Part shown: positions 17,676 to 25,956 of the stretch, piece by piece
How the letters are laid out: each line of letters begins with the position of its first letter
How positions within the stretch are numbered: position 1 is the stretch's first letter
DNA from: Desulfogranum japonicum DSM 18378
Lineage (GTDB): Bacteria > Desulfobacterota > Desulfobulbia > Desulfobulbales > Desulfobulbaceae
Assembly (NCBI RefSeq): GCF_000429945.1
Contig: NZ_AUCV01000002.1
Span: 62,001-126,000 of the forward strand
DNA length: 64,000 bases
Reading direction: 5' to 3'
The notes under the pieces: model-generated
Told to the model about the DNA's origin: nothing
The model's input: only the letters and a program-made list of their open reading frames with translations
The model's database searches: none
Program-made: the position numbers and the translations under genes

Positions 17676-19451
17676 GTGCATACTCAACCTTCAAAAATCA
17701 TTCAAGGAATCGGGGTTTCTCCTGGGATCATCATCGGGAAAGTGGTGGTCATTAAACGTCAAACATGTCGTCCAGGGTGGTATCAATTACCGCCTGAACA
17801 AATTCAGCAGGAAGTACAACGCTTTAAAGATGCTGTTGGGGGCGCGGAGCAGGAACTCCTTTCACTGCGCAAATATTTTACCGACGATCTGGCTGATGCG
17901 TTATCGATTATTGATTCCCATGTGCTGATTTTAAAAGACAGGATGATTGTTGAACAGACCATTCAAATAATTGAACAAAATAATGTCAATGCCGAGTGGG
18001 CCCTGGCGCAGTCCCTGAGTCAAATCCAGGCAAAATTTGATAAAATACCAGATCCTTACATCAAAGATCGGTACTCTGATGTCAAACACGTAGCTGATCG
18101 TATATACGGATTGCTTTTTGGCCAGGATCCCTATCAGCTTATACAGGGAGATGAACCCGTCGTTGTTGTTGCCAATGATGTCTCTCCTGAAGACACTATT
18201 CGCCTGCATAAAGAAAATATTCTGGCATTCTTGGCGGAAAAAGGAGGACAAACTTCCCATACCGCTATTATTGCACGCTCCCTTAACCTCCCTGCTGTTG
18301 TTGGTCTGGAATACATAACCGGAGTACTTCAGACGGGTGACGAGGTCATTCTTAACGGAACTACCGGAGAAGTGGTTGTTCGGCCAACAGCTGAACAAAA
18401 AGAACAATATCAAGAATATAGTCTGCATAACCGGGTGCGGGATGAAGAACTGGCCTATTACACACACCTGAATTCAGAAACCATTGACGGGTATACCGTT
18501 CGACTTTCTGCCAATATAGAAGTTACCGAGGAATTACCGAATGTCCTCCAGAACGGAGCTGAAGGGATAGGTCTTTTTCGAAGTGAATTTGACTACTTCC
18601 ATGGGGTGAGTCACCCTTGTGAAGAACAGTTATATGCAACCTACAAGGAGCTTCTGGCAACCATGGCTCCCCATCCAGTCACAGTCAGGACACTGGATGT
18701 CGGTGGCGATAAATTAATGCATTATCTATCCCAAAATTATTCACACATGGACGATGAACGTAATCCGGCGTTAGGGCTGCGATCAATCCGTTTCTCCCTC
18801 TATGAATCCCAGCTGTTTGCCACCCAATTACGATCATTGCTACGTGCCTCTGTCCATGGACGATTGCGAATATTGCTGCCACTTGTTTCTTCGTTGAATG
18901 AACTCTATCAGACAAAGGCTATTTTACGCAATATCATGAGCGATCTGGAGCAGGAAGGCGCGTCGTTTACCCCAAAGGTTGAGCTCGGAATCATGGTAGA
19001 AGTTCCCAGCGCAGTCATTCTGGCAGATGTATTTGCCAAGGAAGTTGATTTTTTTGGAATAGGTACAAACGACCTCATTCAATATTCTCTGGCTATTGAC
19101 CGTAACAACCAATTTGTCGCCCACATGTACGACCCATTCCATCCAGCTGTCCTTCGCATGATTAAACATACAGTTGATGCCGGACATGCACAGGGAATCC
19201 CAGTCTCCGTTTGTGGTGAAATGGCAGGTGATCTTCTCTGCGCGCCGGTTCTTCTTGGATTAGGGGTTGATGAATTGTCTATGCGGCCTCCAGTTCTTCC
19301 CCATGTAAAACGTCTCCTACGACATTCCAGATACGACCAGCTCCATGAACTCGCTCAAGATGTACTGCTCTGCGTGGATGGACGACAAGCCCGTGAATTT
19401 CTAGCATCTTACTTTAGTCAATATTACCCTCGGGAGATTAGGTCATCTTGA
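17676..19451 (+). CDS. ptsI: PTS phosphoenolpyruvate-protein phosphotransferase (enzyme I)
   Basis: This 591-residue enzyme moves phosphate from PEP to HPr. The N-terminal HPr-binding and swivelling domains carry His195 in GGQTSHTAIIARSL. The C-terminal PEP-binding barrel has GIGLFRSEFDYF, VRTLDVGGDK, NPALGLRSIR, GTNDLIQYSLAIDRNN and Cys513 (VCGEMAGD). There is no N-terminal GAF domain, so it is the ordinary EI type, not EI-Ntr. The start is a GTG without a clear ribosome site. The stop overlaps the TTG start of thiL by four bases. Confidence 0.95.
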   Translation: MHTQPSKIIQGIGVSPGIIIGKVVVIKRQTCRPGWYQLPPEQIQQEVQRFKDAVGGAEQELLSLRKYFTDDLADALSIIDSHVLILKDRMIVEQTIQIIEQNNVNAEWALAQSLSQIQAKFDKIPDPYIKDRYSDVKHVADRIYGLLFGQDPYQLIQGDEPVVVVANDVSPEDTIRLHKENILAFLAEKGGQTSHTAIIARSLNLPAVVGLEYITGVLQTGDEVILNGTTGEVVVRPTAEQKEQYQEYSLHNRVRDEELAYYTHLNSETIDGYTVRLSANIEVTEELPNVLQNGAEGIGLFRSEFDYFHGVSHPCEEQLYATYKELLATMAPHPVTVRTLDVGGDKLMHYLSQNYSHMDDERNPALGLRSIRFSLYESQLFATQLRSLLRASVHGRLRILLPLVSSLNELYQTKAILRNIMSDLEQEGASFTPKVELGIMVEVPSAVILADVFAKEVDFFGIGTNDLIQYSLAIDRNNQFVAHMYDPFHPAVLRMIKHTVDAGHAQGIPVSVCGEMAGDLLCAPVLLGLGVDELSMRPPVLPHVKRLLRHSRYDQLHELAQDVLLCVDGRQAREFLASYFSQYYPREIRSS

Positions 19452-20449
19452 ACGAACGTGAAATTATTGAATGTATAACAAAGCATAGTTCCACCGAATG
19501 TTCCGATCTTATCCAGTCAATAGGTGATGACTGTGCAGTGGTAAAAAAGGACGAAGAAAATGTCTGGCTTTTAACCATGGATACCTTGGTTGAAAGCGTT
19601 CATTTTAATCTCGCATGGCATCCTCCCGAATTACTCGGCCGAAAAACTATTTCCGTAAATGCCAGTGATATTGCATCAATGGGTGGTACGCCACGGTTTG
19701 CGCTTTTGAGTTTGGGAGCACCTAAGCCCGTAGATGACGAATGGATACACGCCTTCAGTAGAGGTATTGAGACGGCCAGCAGAGACTATGGATGCTTTGT
19801 TATTGGGGGGGACACAGTATACAGTCCGTATGGATATTCAATTTCCCTCTCATTAATAGGGGAAGCCCCTGCAACAAAAGTACGTTATCGGCATGGTGCG
19901 AAGCCAGGCGACCAGATATGGGTGAGCGGATACCTTGGAGAGGCCGCCGCAGGCCTTGAGCTATATCAGCAAAACAGGGTATCTATGGAGCACTATTCAG
20001 AGCTGTATGCAGCCCACCTAGACCCTGTTGCCAGGGTGGAGTTAGGAAAAGCAATGGCCGGCCTGAAGCAGGTCCATAGTATGATGGACCTCTCCGACGG
20101 TATCGCAACAGACCTGGCTCATCTCTGCAAACGTTCGACAGTAGGGGCAAGGCTTGAACGACAACGTCTGCCTATTAGCACTGCGACTTTACTTGCTTGT
20201 GAAGAATTGAGCCTATCTCCGGTGTCTCTGGCTGTTAGAGGAGGTGAAGATTTTGAGCTATTATTTACAGCATCAACTGCAGCTGAACAAAATATACGAG
20301 ATATTGGTCACAGGCTTAATATTCACCTGTCCGTGGTTGGTGAAATTATAGAAGGTGAAAACGTTGTATTACATGATCTGAATGTAGATGGATCACAACA
20401 CTTCGAAATACTCAGTTATCAGGGATTTGATCACTTCAGAGATGAGTAA
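19448..20449 (+). CDS. thiL: Thiamine-monophosphate kinase ThiL
   Basis: This 333-residue enzyme phosphorylates thiamine monophosphate to the diphosphate cofactor with ATP. Family motifs are complete: IGDDCAVV near residue 27, TMDTLVESVHF, VNASDIASMGGTPRFALLSL, GGDTVYSP, MDLSDGIATDLAHL and GGEDFELLFT. The TTG start overlaps the ptsI stop (TTGA), so translation is coupled. A distal thiL in an HPr-EI operon is a chance-looking link. The other thiamine-related gene here, yjbQ, is 15 kb away. Confidence 0.95.
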   Translation: MNEREIIECITKHSSTECSDLIQSIGDDCAVVKKDEENVWLLTMDTLVESVHFNLAWHPPELLGRKTISVNASDIASMGGTPRFALLSLGAPKPVDDEWIHAFSRGIETASRDYGCFVIGGDTVYSPYGYSISLSLIGEAPATKVRYRHGAKPGDQIWVSGYLGEAAAGLELYQQNRVSMEHYSELYAAHLDPVARVELGKAMAGLKQVHSMMDLSDGIATDLAHLCKRSTVGARLERQRLPISTATLLACEELSLSPVSLAVRGGEDFELLFTASTAAEQNIRDIGHRLNIHLSVVGEIIEGENVVLHDLNVDGSQHFEILSYQGFDHFRDE

Positions 20450-20695
20450 GGTATATGCTTCGTTGATTTTTTTCACATCCGGGTAACATTTGTTCATTTT
20501 TTTAAGGAATCGAACCAGGGAGAAAAGGCATCTTCCCGTCATCTTTTGAGCTGTAGTCTACCTTGTGCATTTTATACATAAAATTCCCGTTCGAAAGCAG
20601 GTCAACCAAGTCTCTTTTCAGCTGCATTTTTTTCATTCTCACACCATCATTACATAAATTTTTGAAAAATTAAGAATATCTCAGTTCATTGTTTT

Positions 20696-20750
20696 GCATC
20701 TGATCTGATAGTGCAGATGCTTCCAACGCCATGGGATACCATGGGGGCGT
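20696..20750. repeat. Two tandem hairpins downstream of thiL
   Basis: GCATCTG (20696-20702) pairs with CAGATGC (20714-20720). Then ACGCCATGG (20726-20734) pairs with CCAT and GGCGT (20739-20750) around a GATA loop with a GGG bulge. No T-run follows. They may stabilise the 3' end of the HPr-EI-thiL transcript. Confidence 0.45.
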
Positions 20751-20798
20751 CTCCAAACCTCATCTTTTCTATATATTCGGTATCTTTAAATGATAAAT

Positions 20799-20885
20799 AC
20801 TCGCAATATTAGCCATATAACTGCGCTTGATTTCCTGAAAAAGCCTTATCTGAGAAAAAATTGCAATTCTCCGACAGACTCCTAG
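20799..20885 (+). repeat. Dispersed ~88-bp element, copy 1
   Basis: Starts with CTCGCAATAT (20800-20809) and ends with GCAATTCTCCGACAGACTCC at 20864-20883 followed by TAG. The reverse complement of 58541-58629 matches it over the full length at roughly 84% by eye, with the last ~38 bases almost identical. The CTAGGAGTCTGTCGGAGAA tip resembles an insertion-sequence terminus. No transposase is adjacent, so it is a solo end, a MITE or another intergenic repeat. Confidence 0.75.
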
Positions 20886-21030
20886 CCCCTGTTAATAAGT
20901 GACTATTGGTCTGTCCAATTATTCAACACACCTATTTTATGCGGATTAAAGGGTAACAAAGGAGGCGTCAGCCGACGTTATTCCAGCTCGCATTTTGATA
21001 TCTATCTGAAAACGCGTGGAATAAAAAAAG

Positions 21031-21059
21031 TGGTATTACCAATACAAAATTGGTATAAT
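21031..21059 (+). promoter_or_regulatory. Extended -10 promoter overlapped by a palindromic operator
   Basis: TACCAAT (21037-21043) and ATTGGTA (21049-21055) form a perfect inverted repeat with a 5-bp spacer. The right arm runs into TGGTATAAT (21051-21059), an extended -10 box with a consensus TATAAT. TTGGT/ACCAA half-sites are typical of FCD-type GntR regulators such as PdhR and LldR, and the gene 190 bp downstream encodes one. Autoregulation is inferred. Confidence 0.5.
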
Positions 21060-21251
21060 GATTGACAAGCCAATTGTCCCAAAGGATGTTTATTCTGCAA
21101 CGATGACTCGAAATATACTTTTTGCATGTTATGTTTTGTGTCGCTGACTGTTACTGCAGGGGACTTCCGGCGAGTGACATAAATACAGAATGGTGGCCAG
21201 CCATCATTTCTGATACAACGCCATACGCGTATTTGGAGCATAGGAAGTATC

Positions 21252-21965
21252 GTGATAGACAATTCTGTTAGTTTGAAACCAATAAAACCAAAGCGAATAT
21301 CGGATCAGGTTTATGAGCAATTGCGCGAACTCATCTTTCGTGGTGAGATTCGTCCGGGACAACAGCTTCTGCCCGAACGTGACCTTGCTGAACATCTAGA
21401 AGTCAGCCGAACCACTGTCCGAAATGCGATTAACAAGCTTGTTATTCTGGGACTCCTTGAGCAAAAGCAAGGGCAGGGGACTTTTGTAACCACCCCTGAT
21501 GCAGGTAAAAGTAATCCACTTGCCACAATGCTCGCTGTGGACGATATTACTTTCAGCGACCTCCTTGAAGTCAGGTTGGGGCTGGAATGTAATGCTGCCA
21601 GGATGGCTGCGCTCCGCGCTACTCCCCAGGATATCATCAGTATGGAAAAGAGCCTCCACGAGATGGATGAAGGTATAAGTACCGGAGATTTAGGTAATGC
21701 GGCTGACGCTGCTTTTCATATGTCTGTAGCTTTTGCCACTAAAAACCCAGTACAAATTCATCTTATGAGAAATTTTTATGATTTACTTTTTTTAGGAATC
21801 AAAAAAAATCTCAGTCATTTGTACGACCATCCTGAAACCATAAACACCGTACAGACAACACACATGGATATTTATCAGGCTATTGCGCAAAAGAAACCAG
21901 ATGATGCAGAACGCGCAATGCGGCAACACATTGTTTTCGTACAGGAGTGGTTCCGCAACAGATAG
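21252..21965 (+). CDS. GntR-family transcriptional regulator, FCD subfamily (PdhR/LldR-like)
   Basis: This is a 237-residue repressor or activator. The N-terminal winged helix-turn-helix (about 15-80) has VYEQLRELIFRGEIRPGQQL, ERDLAEHLEVSRTTVRNAI and QGTFV. The C-terminal all-helical FCD ligand domain (about 95-230) has LLEVRLGLECNAARMAA, and its later histidines (AFHMSVA, THMDIYQA, MRQHI) fit the metal site of this class, which binds small carboxylates such as lactate or pyruvate. The GTG start has TAGGAAG upstream. It stands alone between a palindromic promoter and a strong terminator, so its targets are probably elsewhere as well. Confidence 0.9.
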   Translation: MIDNSVSLKPIKPKRISDQVYEQLRELIFRGEIRPGQQLLPERDLAEHLEVSRTTVRNAINKLVILGLLEQKQGQGTFVTTPDAGKSNPLATMLAVDDITFSDLLEVRLGLECNAARMAALRATPQDIISMEKSLHEMDEGISTGDLGNAADAAFHMSVAFATKNPVQIHLMRNFYDLLFLGIKKNLSHLYDHPETINTVQTTHMDIYQAIAQKKPDDAERAMRQHIVFVQEWFRNR

Positions 21966-21997
21966 TAATCTTTTGTAAAATACTATTTATACTACAC

Positions 21998-22041
21998 AAA
22001 AGAGAGCTCCTCAAAAAAAAAATTGTTGTGCTCTCTTTTTT
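21998..22041 (+). terminator. Intrinsic terminator after the GntR gene
   Basis: AAAAGAGAGC (21998-22007) pairs with GCTCTCTTTT (22030-22039) and the T-run continues to 22041. The loop is A-rich and 22 nt long. Confidence 0.8.
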
Positions 22042-22107
22042 CATCTATTGCTGTTATGATATATTGTTATAAACGTATCGTCAGTTCCAACGCTTGGGCA
22101 ATGTATT

Positions 22108-22551
22108 ATGACATCATTTTTTCCACCCAGACTTCACCCTGAAAAGCGCCGCTATTCCAGAGTAGTATTTACCAGGACCGTCCGTCTTTTTGACGGAGAC
22201 GTCAAACTTGGCGAGTATGCTGTCCGTAATCTCAGCATCGGCGGTCTCTATCTCGAAGGTGCCTCCACTGTACAACTGGGTCAGACTTTACGAATAGAAC
22301 TCCACGAAACAGGTCACTCATCCAGTCTTATACTGAATTTTTATGGGCGTGCTACTCGGCGTGGTAAAACCGGTGTTGGCATGGAATTTGTAGAGATGGA
22401 AGACGATAGTTTCATGTTTCTCCAGACAATGGTCCTCTATGCTTCAGATGATCCCATAGGTGTTGCCGAGGACTTTCTTGAAGATTTTGCTCAGGTTACG
22501 CAAGAAAACTCGAAAGATCTCCCGCAAAACAATATTGGCAAATCCAAGTGA
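22108..22551 (+). CDS. PilZ-domain protein (probable c-di-GMP binder)
   Basis: This is a 147-residue protein made of one PilZ domain plus a short acidic tail. The c-di-GMP contact motifs are present: the arginine motif in EKRRYSR (about residues 12-18) and NLSIGGLYL (about 43-51), matching D/NxSxxG. GKTGVGMEFVEM closes the barrel. It would act as a cytoplasmic c-di-GMP receptor influencing motility or the envelope. No cyclase or phosphodiesterase is adjacent. The mlaEFDA operon follows after 142 bp on the same strand. Confidence 0.9.
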   Translation: MTSFFPPRLHPEKRRYSRVVFTRTVRLFDGDVKLGEYAVRNLSIGGLYLEGASTVQLGQTLRIELHETGHSSSLILNFYGRATRRGKTGVGMEFVEMEDDSFMFLQTMVLYASDDPIGVAEDFLEDFAQVTQENSKDLPQNNIGKSK

Positions 22552-22693
22552 AGACTGTGAAAAACTTGATCGCCCGCTAATAAAAACAGGCTTGATTGAA
22601 TTTTCGTCTATCCTTTGTCTGGAAATTTGTTGTATACTAATAAGTTATCTTTAGTATAACCTGACCAACATTCCTATTTAACTGCCTTCTATT

Positions 22694-23482
22694 ATGTGTA
22701 ATTTTTTTGGATCACTTGGCAACAGATGTATATACGTATTATGCGACCTGGGCCGGATGGGCATTTTTCTTTTTTACTCCCTTACCGGAATATTCAAACG
22801 ACCCTTTCGTGGTCAGGAGTTGTTGAAACAGCTTCGATTTATCGGCGCAGGTTCGCTGACAGTAATCTTTTTTACTGCACTGTCTTCAGGTATGGTTTTA
22901 GGGCTCCAGGGTTACTATTCCCTGAGTAAATTTGGTGCAGAAGGTATGCTGGGTTCAGCAGTTTCCCTGACACTGATCATGGAACTTGGCCCTGTGCTTA
23001 CTGCCCTTATGGTAACAGGAAGAGCGGGCTCGGCGATGTGTGCCGAACTTGGTATCATGCGCATTTCAGAACAAGTGGATGCGCTTGAATGTATGGCAAT
23101 AGATCCCTTTCGCTTTCTTATTTCTCCTAAAGTTCTTGCAACTATCATTGCCCTTCCTCTGTTAACAGCTATATTCGATGTCGTTGGCATATGGGGTGGA
23201 TATCTTGCAGGGGTAAAGCTCATGGGGGTAAACGGCGGCGCTTATTTTTCCGGAATGGTAAGAAGCGTAACTGACCATGATATTAATCTTGGAATGACGA
23301 AATCTTTTGTTTTCGCTTTACTGGTGGCCTGGGTTTGCTGTGGGAGAGGCTATTTCGTCCAACAGATTCGAGGAGCAGGCTTTGGTGCAGAAAGCGTCAG
23401 TAAGGTAACAACACAGGCTGTTGTTATCTCTTCTATTTCAGTCCTCATTTTTGACTATCTCCTAACGGCAGTCCTACTGTAA
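22694..23482 (+). CDS. mlaE: MlaE-family phospholipid ABC transporter permease
   Basis: This 262-residue inner-membrane permease belongs to the lipid-asymmetry (Mla) transporter. It has five or so helices and the family signature LGPVLTALMVTGRAGSAMCAELG followed by MRISEQVDALECM. It pairs with the ATPase 18 bp downstream and the MCE protein MlaD to move phospholipid across the periplasm. The ATG at 22694 lacks a strong ribosome site. Confidence 0.95.
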   Translation: MCNFFGSLGNRCIYVLCDLGRMGIFLFYSLTGIFKRPFRGQELLKQLRFIGAGSLTVIFFTALSSGMVLGLQGYYSLSKFGAEGMLGSAVSLTLIMELGPVLTALMVTGRAGSAMCAELGIMRISEQVDALECMAIDPFRFLISPKVLATIIALPLLTAIFDVVGIWGGYLAGVKLMGVNGGAYFSGMVRSVTDHDINLGMTKSFVFALLVAWVCCGRGYFVQQIRGAGFGAESVSKVTTQAVVISSISVLIFDYLLTAVLL

Positions 23483-23500
23483 ATCCAAAGAGCCAATACC

Positions 23501-24265
23501 ATGGATACCCAATCTGAAACTGTTATAGAATTTTCCCAAGTGGTGAAAACGTTTGGCCAGTGGGAAAAACAACATACCGTACTCGATCACGCGACATTTG
23601 GCATTCCCACCGGCAAAACAACGGTAATAGCAGGTGGAAGCGGACAGGGAAAGAGTGTAATTCTCAAACTTATTCTGGGCTTGCTGCAACCGGACAGTGG
23701 CAGCATTCATGTCGGAAACAAAGACATCACACAACTCAGTTATCAGGAACTGCAACAAGTTCGCATGTCATTTGGGGTGCTGTTTCAGGGAGCTGCACTC
23801 TTTGACTCTCTAACTGTTTTTGAAAATATTGCCCTCCCATTGAAAGAACGAACGAAATTGTCAACAGTTCAAATAAAGGAAAAAGTCTTGGCAACCCTGG
23901 ATCAACTTGAACTCAACGGACATGAAGACAAGTTTCCAGCGCAACTCAGTGGCGGGATGAAGAAAAGAGTCGGTTTGGCCAGAGCATTACAATTAGACCC
24001 TGATATAGTTTTATTTGACGAGCCAACCACAGGCCTTGACCCTGTCATGACGCAGGAGATCTATGAACTTTTCAGTTCTACACATAAGCGTCTCGGGTAT
24101 ACTGCCGTTATTGTCAGTCACGACATCCCAAAGGTGTTTGATCTAGCAGATCAAATAATTCTACTGAACAAGGGAGAAATAGATATATTTCAGGATCCTG
24201 GTGATATCGTGCACTCGCAAAAAAACGCAATTCGTGAATTTGCACAAAAAACACTGGGGCTGTAA
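23501..24265 (+). CDS. mlaF: MlaF-family phospholipid ABC transporter ATPase
   Basis: This 254-residue ABC ATPase powers the MlaE permease. Walker A is GGSGQGKSV (about residues 46-54), the signature LSGGMKKRVGLARAL, Walker B VLFDEPTTGLDPV, and the H-loop IVSHD. The MK in LSGGMKKR is typical of MCE-type transporters. It lies between mlaE and mlaD, 24 bp before the latter. The STAS-domain partner MlaB is not encoded nearby. Confidence 0.95.
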   Translation: MDTQSETVIEFSQVVKTFGQWEKQHTVLDHATFGIPTGKTTVIAGGSGQGKSVILKLILGLLQPDSGSIHVGNKDITQLSYQELQQVRMSFGVLFQGAALFDSLTVFENIALPLKERTKLSTVQIKEKVLATLDQLELNGHEDKFPAQLSGGMKKRVGLARALQLDPDIVLFDEPTTGLDPVMTQEIYELFSSTHKRLGYTAVIVSHDIPKVFDLADQIILLNKGEIDIFQDPGDIVHSQKNAIREFAQKTLGL

Positions 24266-24289
24266 TTTTCAGATGAGGGATCGAAGCAA

Positions 24290-24739
24290 ATGAGACATTC
24301 TCGATTAGATATTTTTGTAGGCCTTTTTTTGGTATGCGGTTTCATCGCTTTTGGCTGGCTGGCTTTTAGACTGGGAGAAGTTCCTTTTCTTACCGGCGTT
24401 AAAACATATGAAATCAGGGCTGAATTCAGCAATATATCAGGAGTGAAAGCTGGTGCGGAGGTGCAAATTTCAGGTGTGAATATCGGTTCGGTTAAAGAAC
24501 TGACGCTGAATAAAGACGGTCTGGCTGTTGTGACTATGCAACTCGACAAGGATGTTAACGTACCAGTGGATTCCATTGCCTCGGTGAAATCCCAGGGAAT
24601 TATCGGTGACAAATATATCCAGATAACACTTGGTGGTGATGAGGAAATGTATAAGCCCGGTGAAATTATCCTTGATACCGAATCGGCCATTGATATTGAA
24701 TCCCTTATTTCCAAATTTGCATTTGGCCAGGTGAAATAA
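24290..24739 (+). CDS. mlaD: MlaD, MCE-domain substrate-binding protein
   Basis: This 149-residue protein has one N-terminal membrane helix (LDIFVGLFLVCGFIAFGWLAF) and a single periplasmic MCE domain (about 38-120; SNISGVKAGAEVQISGVNIGSV, IIGDKYIQITLGG). MCE domains form a hexameric ring with a hydrophobic lipid channel. The length is normal for a short MlaD. MlaA starts five bases later. Confidence 0.95.
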   Translation: MRHSRLDIFVGLFLVCGFIAFGWLAFRLGEVPFLTGVKTYEIRAEFSNISGVKAGAEVQISGVNIGSVKELTLNKDGLAVVTMQLDKDVNVPVDSIASVKSQGIIGDKYIQITLGGDEEMYKPGEIILDTESAIDIESLISKFAFGQVK

Positions 24740-24744
24740 ATCCT

Positions 24745-25509
24745 ATGATACCTCGTGCAAGATATCGAAACATACTTTTAATTATCATCACGCTGATGAC
24801 ACCATTCTGCTGTTGTGCTGCCGAAAAGGTTGATTTTCTTGATGATGATTTCTACGCTGATGATATCCCCGGTGATACGGTTCCAGATCCTTTGGAACCT
24901 TTCAATCGAGCTATGTTTGAGTTCAATGATGTCACCTACACGTACGTGCTTGATCCTGTGGCGTCAGCTTACAGCGAAATCGTTGCACAGGATTTTCGCA
25001 CTATCATCGGTAATTTTTTTAATAATCTTGAAGAGCCGGTTCGCTTTGTAAACTGCCTGCTCCAGGGAAGAGTAAGGGACTCAGGGACAGTCTTAGGCAG
25101 ATTTGCCGTCAATACTGTTTTTGGGGTTTTCGGCCTCGGGGATCCTGCACGGACTGAATTCGACCTACAGCCGACCAATGCCTCTTTAGGAGAGACTTTG
25201 GCTGTCTGGGGGGTTCATGATGGTTTTTATTTGGTAATGCCGCTTTTTGGCTCAACAACTTTACGCGATTTCAGCGGAACAATGGTTGATGCCTTTTTCG
25301 CTACGCCTTACTATTCATGGACGGACGACTATAGTGTCATGGCAGGAATATATGTCGGCAAGGAGGTAAATAAACTTTCTTTTCATCTGAACGAGTATGA
25401 TGAGCTGAAAAAGATGAGTTTTGATCCATACATAGCCTTGCGCAACGGGTATTTTCAGTATCGTGAACGCTTACGGGATCATTCTGGATATAGTCGAAAA
25501 ATTGAATAA
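24745..25509 (+). CDS. mlaA: MlaA/VacJ-family outer-membrane phospholipid protein
   Basis: This 254-residue protein has an N-terminal export signal ending in a run of cysteines (TPFCCCAAEKVDF). It then shows the MlaA core: DPLEPFNRAMFEFND (about residues 53-67), FFNNLEEPVRFVNCLLQG, TVFGVFGLGDPA, ASLGETLAVWGV and YLVMPLFGSTTLRD. MlaA is a donut-shaped outer-membrane protein that removes phospholipid from the outer leaflet. The cysteine run does not fit a classical lipobox well, so lipidation is uncertain. It sits directly behind mlaD where mlaC would be expected. No mlaC is present. Confidence 0.93.
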   Translation: MIPRARYRNILLIIITLMTPFCCCAAEKVDFLDDDFYADDIPGDTVPDPLEPFNRAMFEFNDVTYTYVLDPVASAYSEIVAQDFRTIIGNFFNNLEEPVRFVNCLLQGRVRDSGTVLGRFAVNTVFGVFGLGDPARTEFDLQPTNASLGETLAVWGVHDGFYLVMPLFGSTTLRDFSGTMVDAFFATPYYSWTDDYSVMAGIYVGKEVNKLSFHLNEYDELKKMSFDPYIALRNGYFQYRERLRDHSGYSRKIE

Positions 25510-25956
25510 TCCTATGTGAGTAGTGTATTGGACAGCGCCTCAAAGAGTAATTTTCTTGTAAAGTGACTTCTTGCAGAAGGCTGGTGTATCCATTTGTTTT
25601 TTTTCAAACGGTAAAAGGCAGGATATCTCATCGCTTATCCATAAATGAAAGACAGTTATACCGATCGGTTGCCTGATCAGCAGAAAGGAAAAGCAGGTGA
25701 GTGCTGGAGTGAAAATGTGAAAAGACAGCACTTTAATTTTTTTCCGTCCGTATTGGATCCAGGTGCACTTGAAAGCGTTTGTATCTTTATTTTTGCCCGA
25801 TTGCTATCAGGGCAATGATATTCTCCGAACTATATATAAATGAATTGGCGATAGAATTCGAGTCAAAGTCTTTTTTAGATGGCACTCTTGAGTTTTTTTG
25901 TGTATTATCTCTGGCTTTGATGAAATTCCGCCGCCAATAGTACAGGGTAGGGACGT
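25510..25956. other. 447-bp gap between mla and rpmF operons
   Basis: No gene is visible. A terminator-like hairpin lies at 25700-25744. TTGCCC (25793-25798) and GGGCAA (25810-25815) form a 6-bp inverted repeat in the probable promoter region of the DUF177-rpmF-plsX run. A 63-residue minus-strand frame here looks non-coding. Confidence 0.45.
25700..25744 (+). terminator. Terminator-like hairpin after mlaA
   Basis: AGTGCTG (25700-25706) pairs with CAGCACT (25726-25732) over 7 bp, followed by TTAATTTTTTTT to 25744. The 19-nt loop is long, so strength is moderate. It lies 190 bp after mlaA. Confidence 0.55.

Larger units (their letters stand above)
20450..21251. other. 802-bp gap with hairpins, a dispersed repeat and a promoter
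   Basis: No gene is visible. From the left it holds two stable hairpins (20696-20720 and 20726-20750), one copy of an ~88-bp dispersed element (20799-20885), and the promoter/operator of the GntR gene (21031-21059) with a leader of nearly 190 nt. GGAATCGAACC at 20507-20517 looks like a reversed tRNA T-loop, but no tRNA fold surrounds it. Confidence 0.55.

Noticed and set aside
20505-20520. T-loop-like GGAATCGAACC, possible minus-strand tRNA
   Set aside because: The flanking bases do not pair as a T-stem, and no anticodon arm or acceptor stem can be folded around it.
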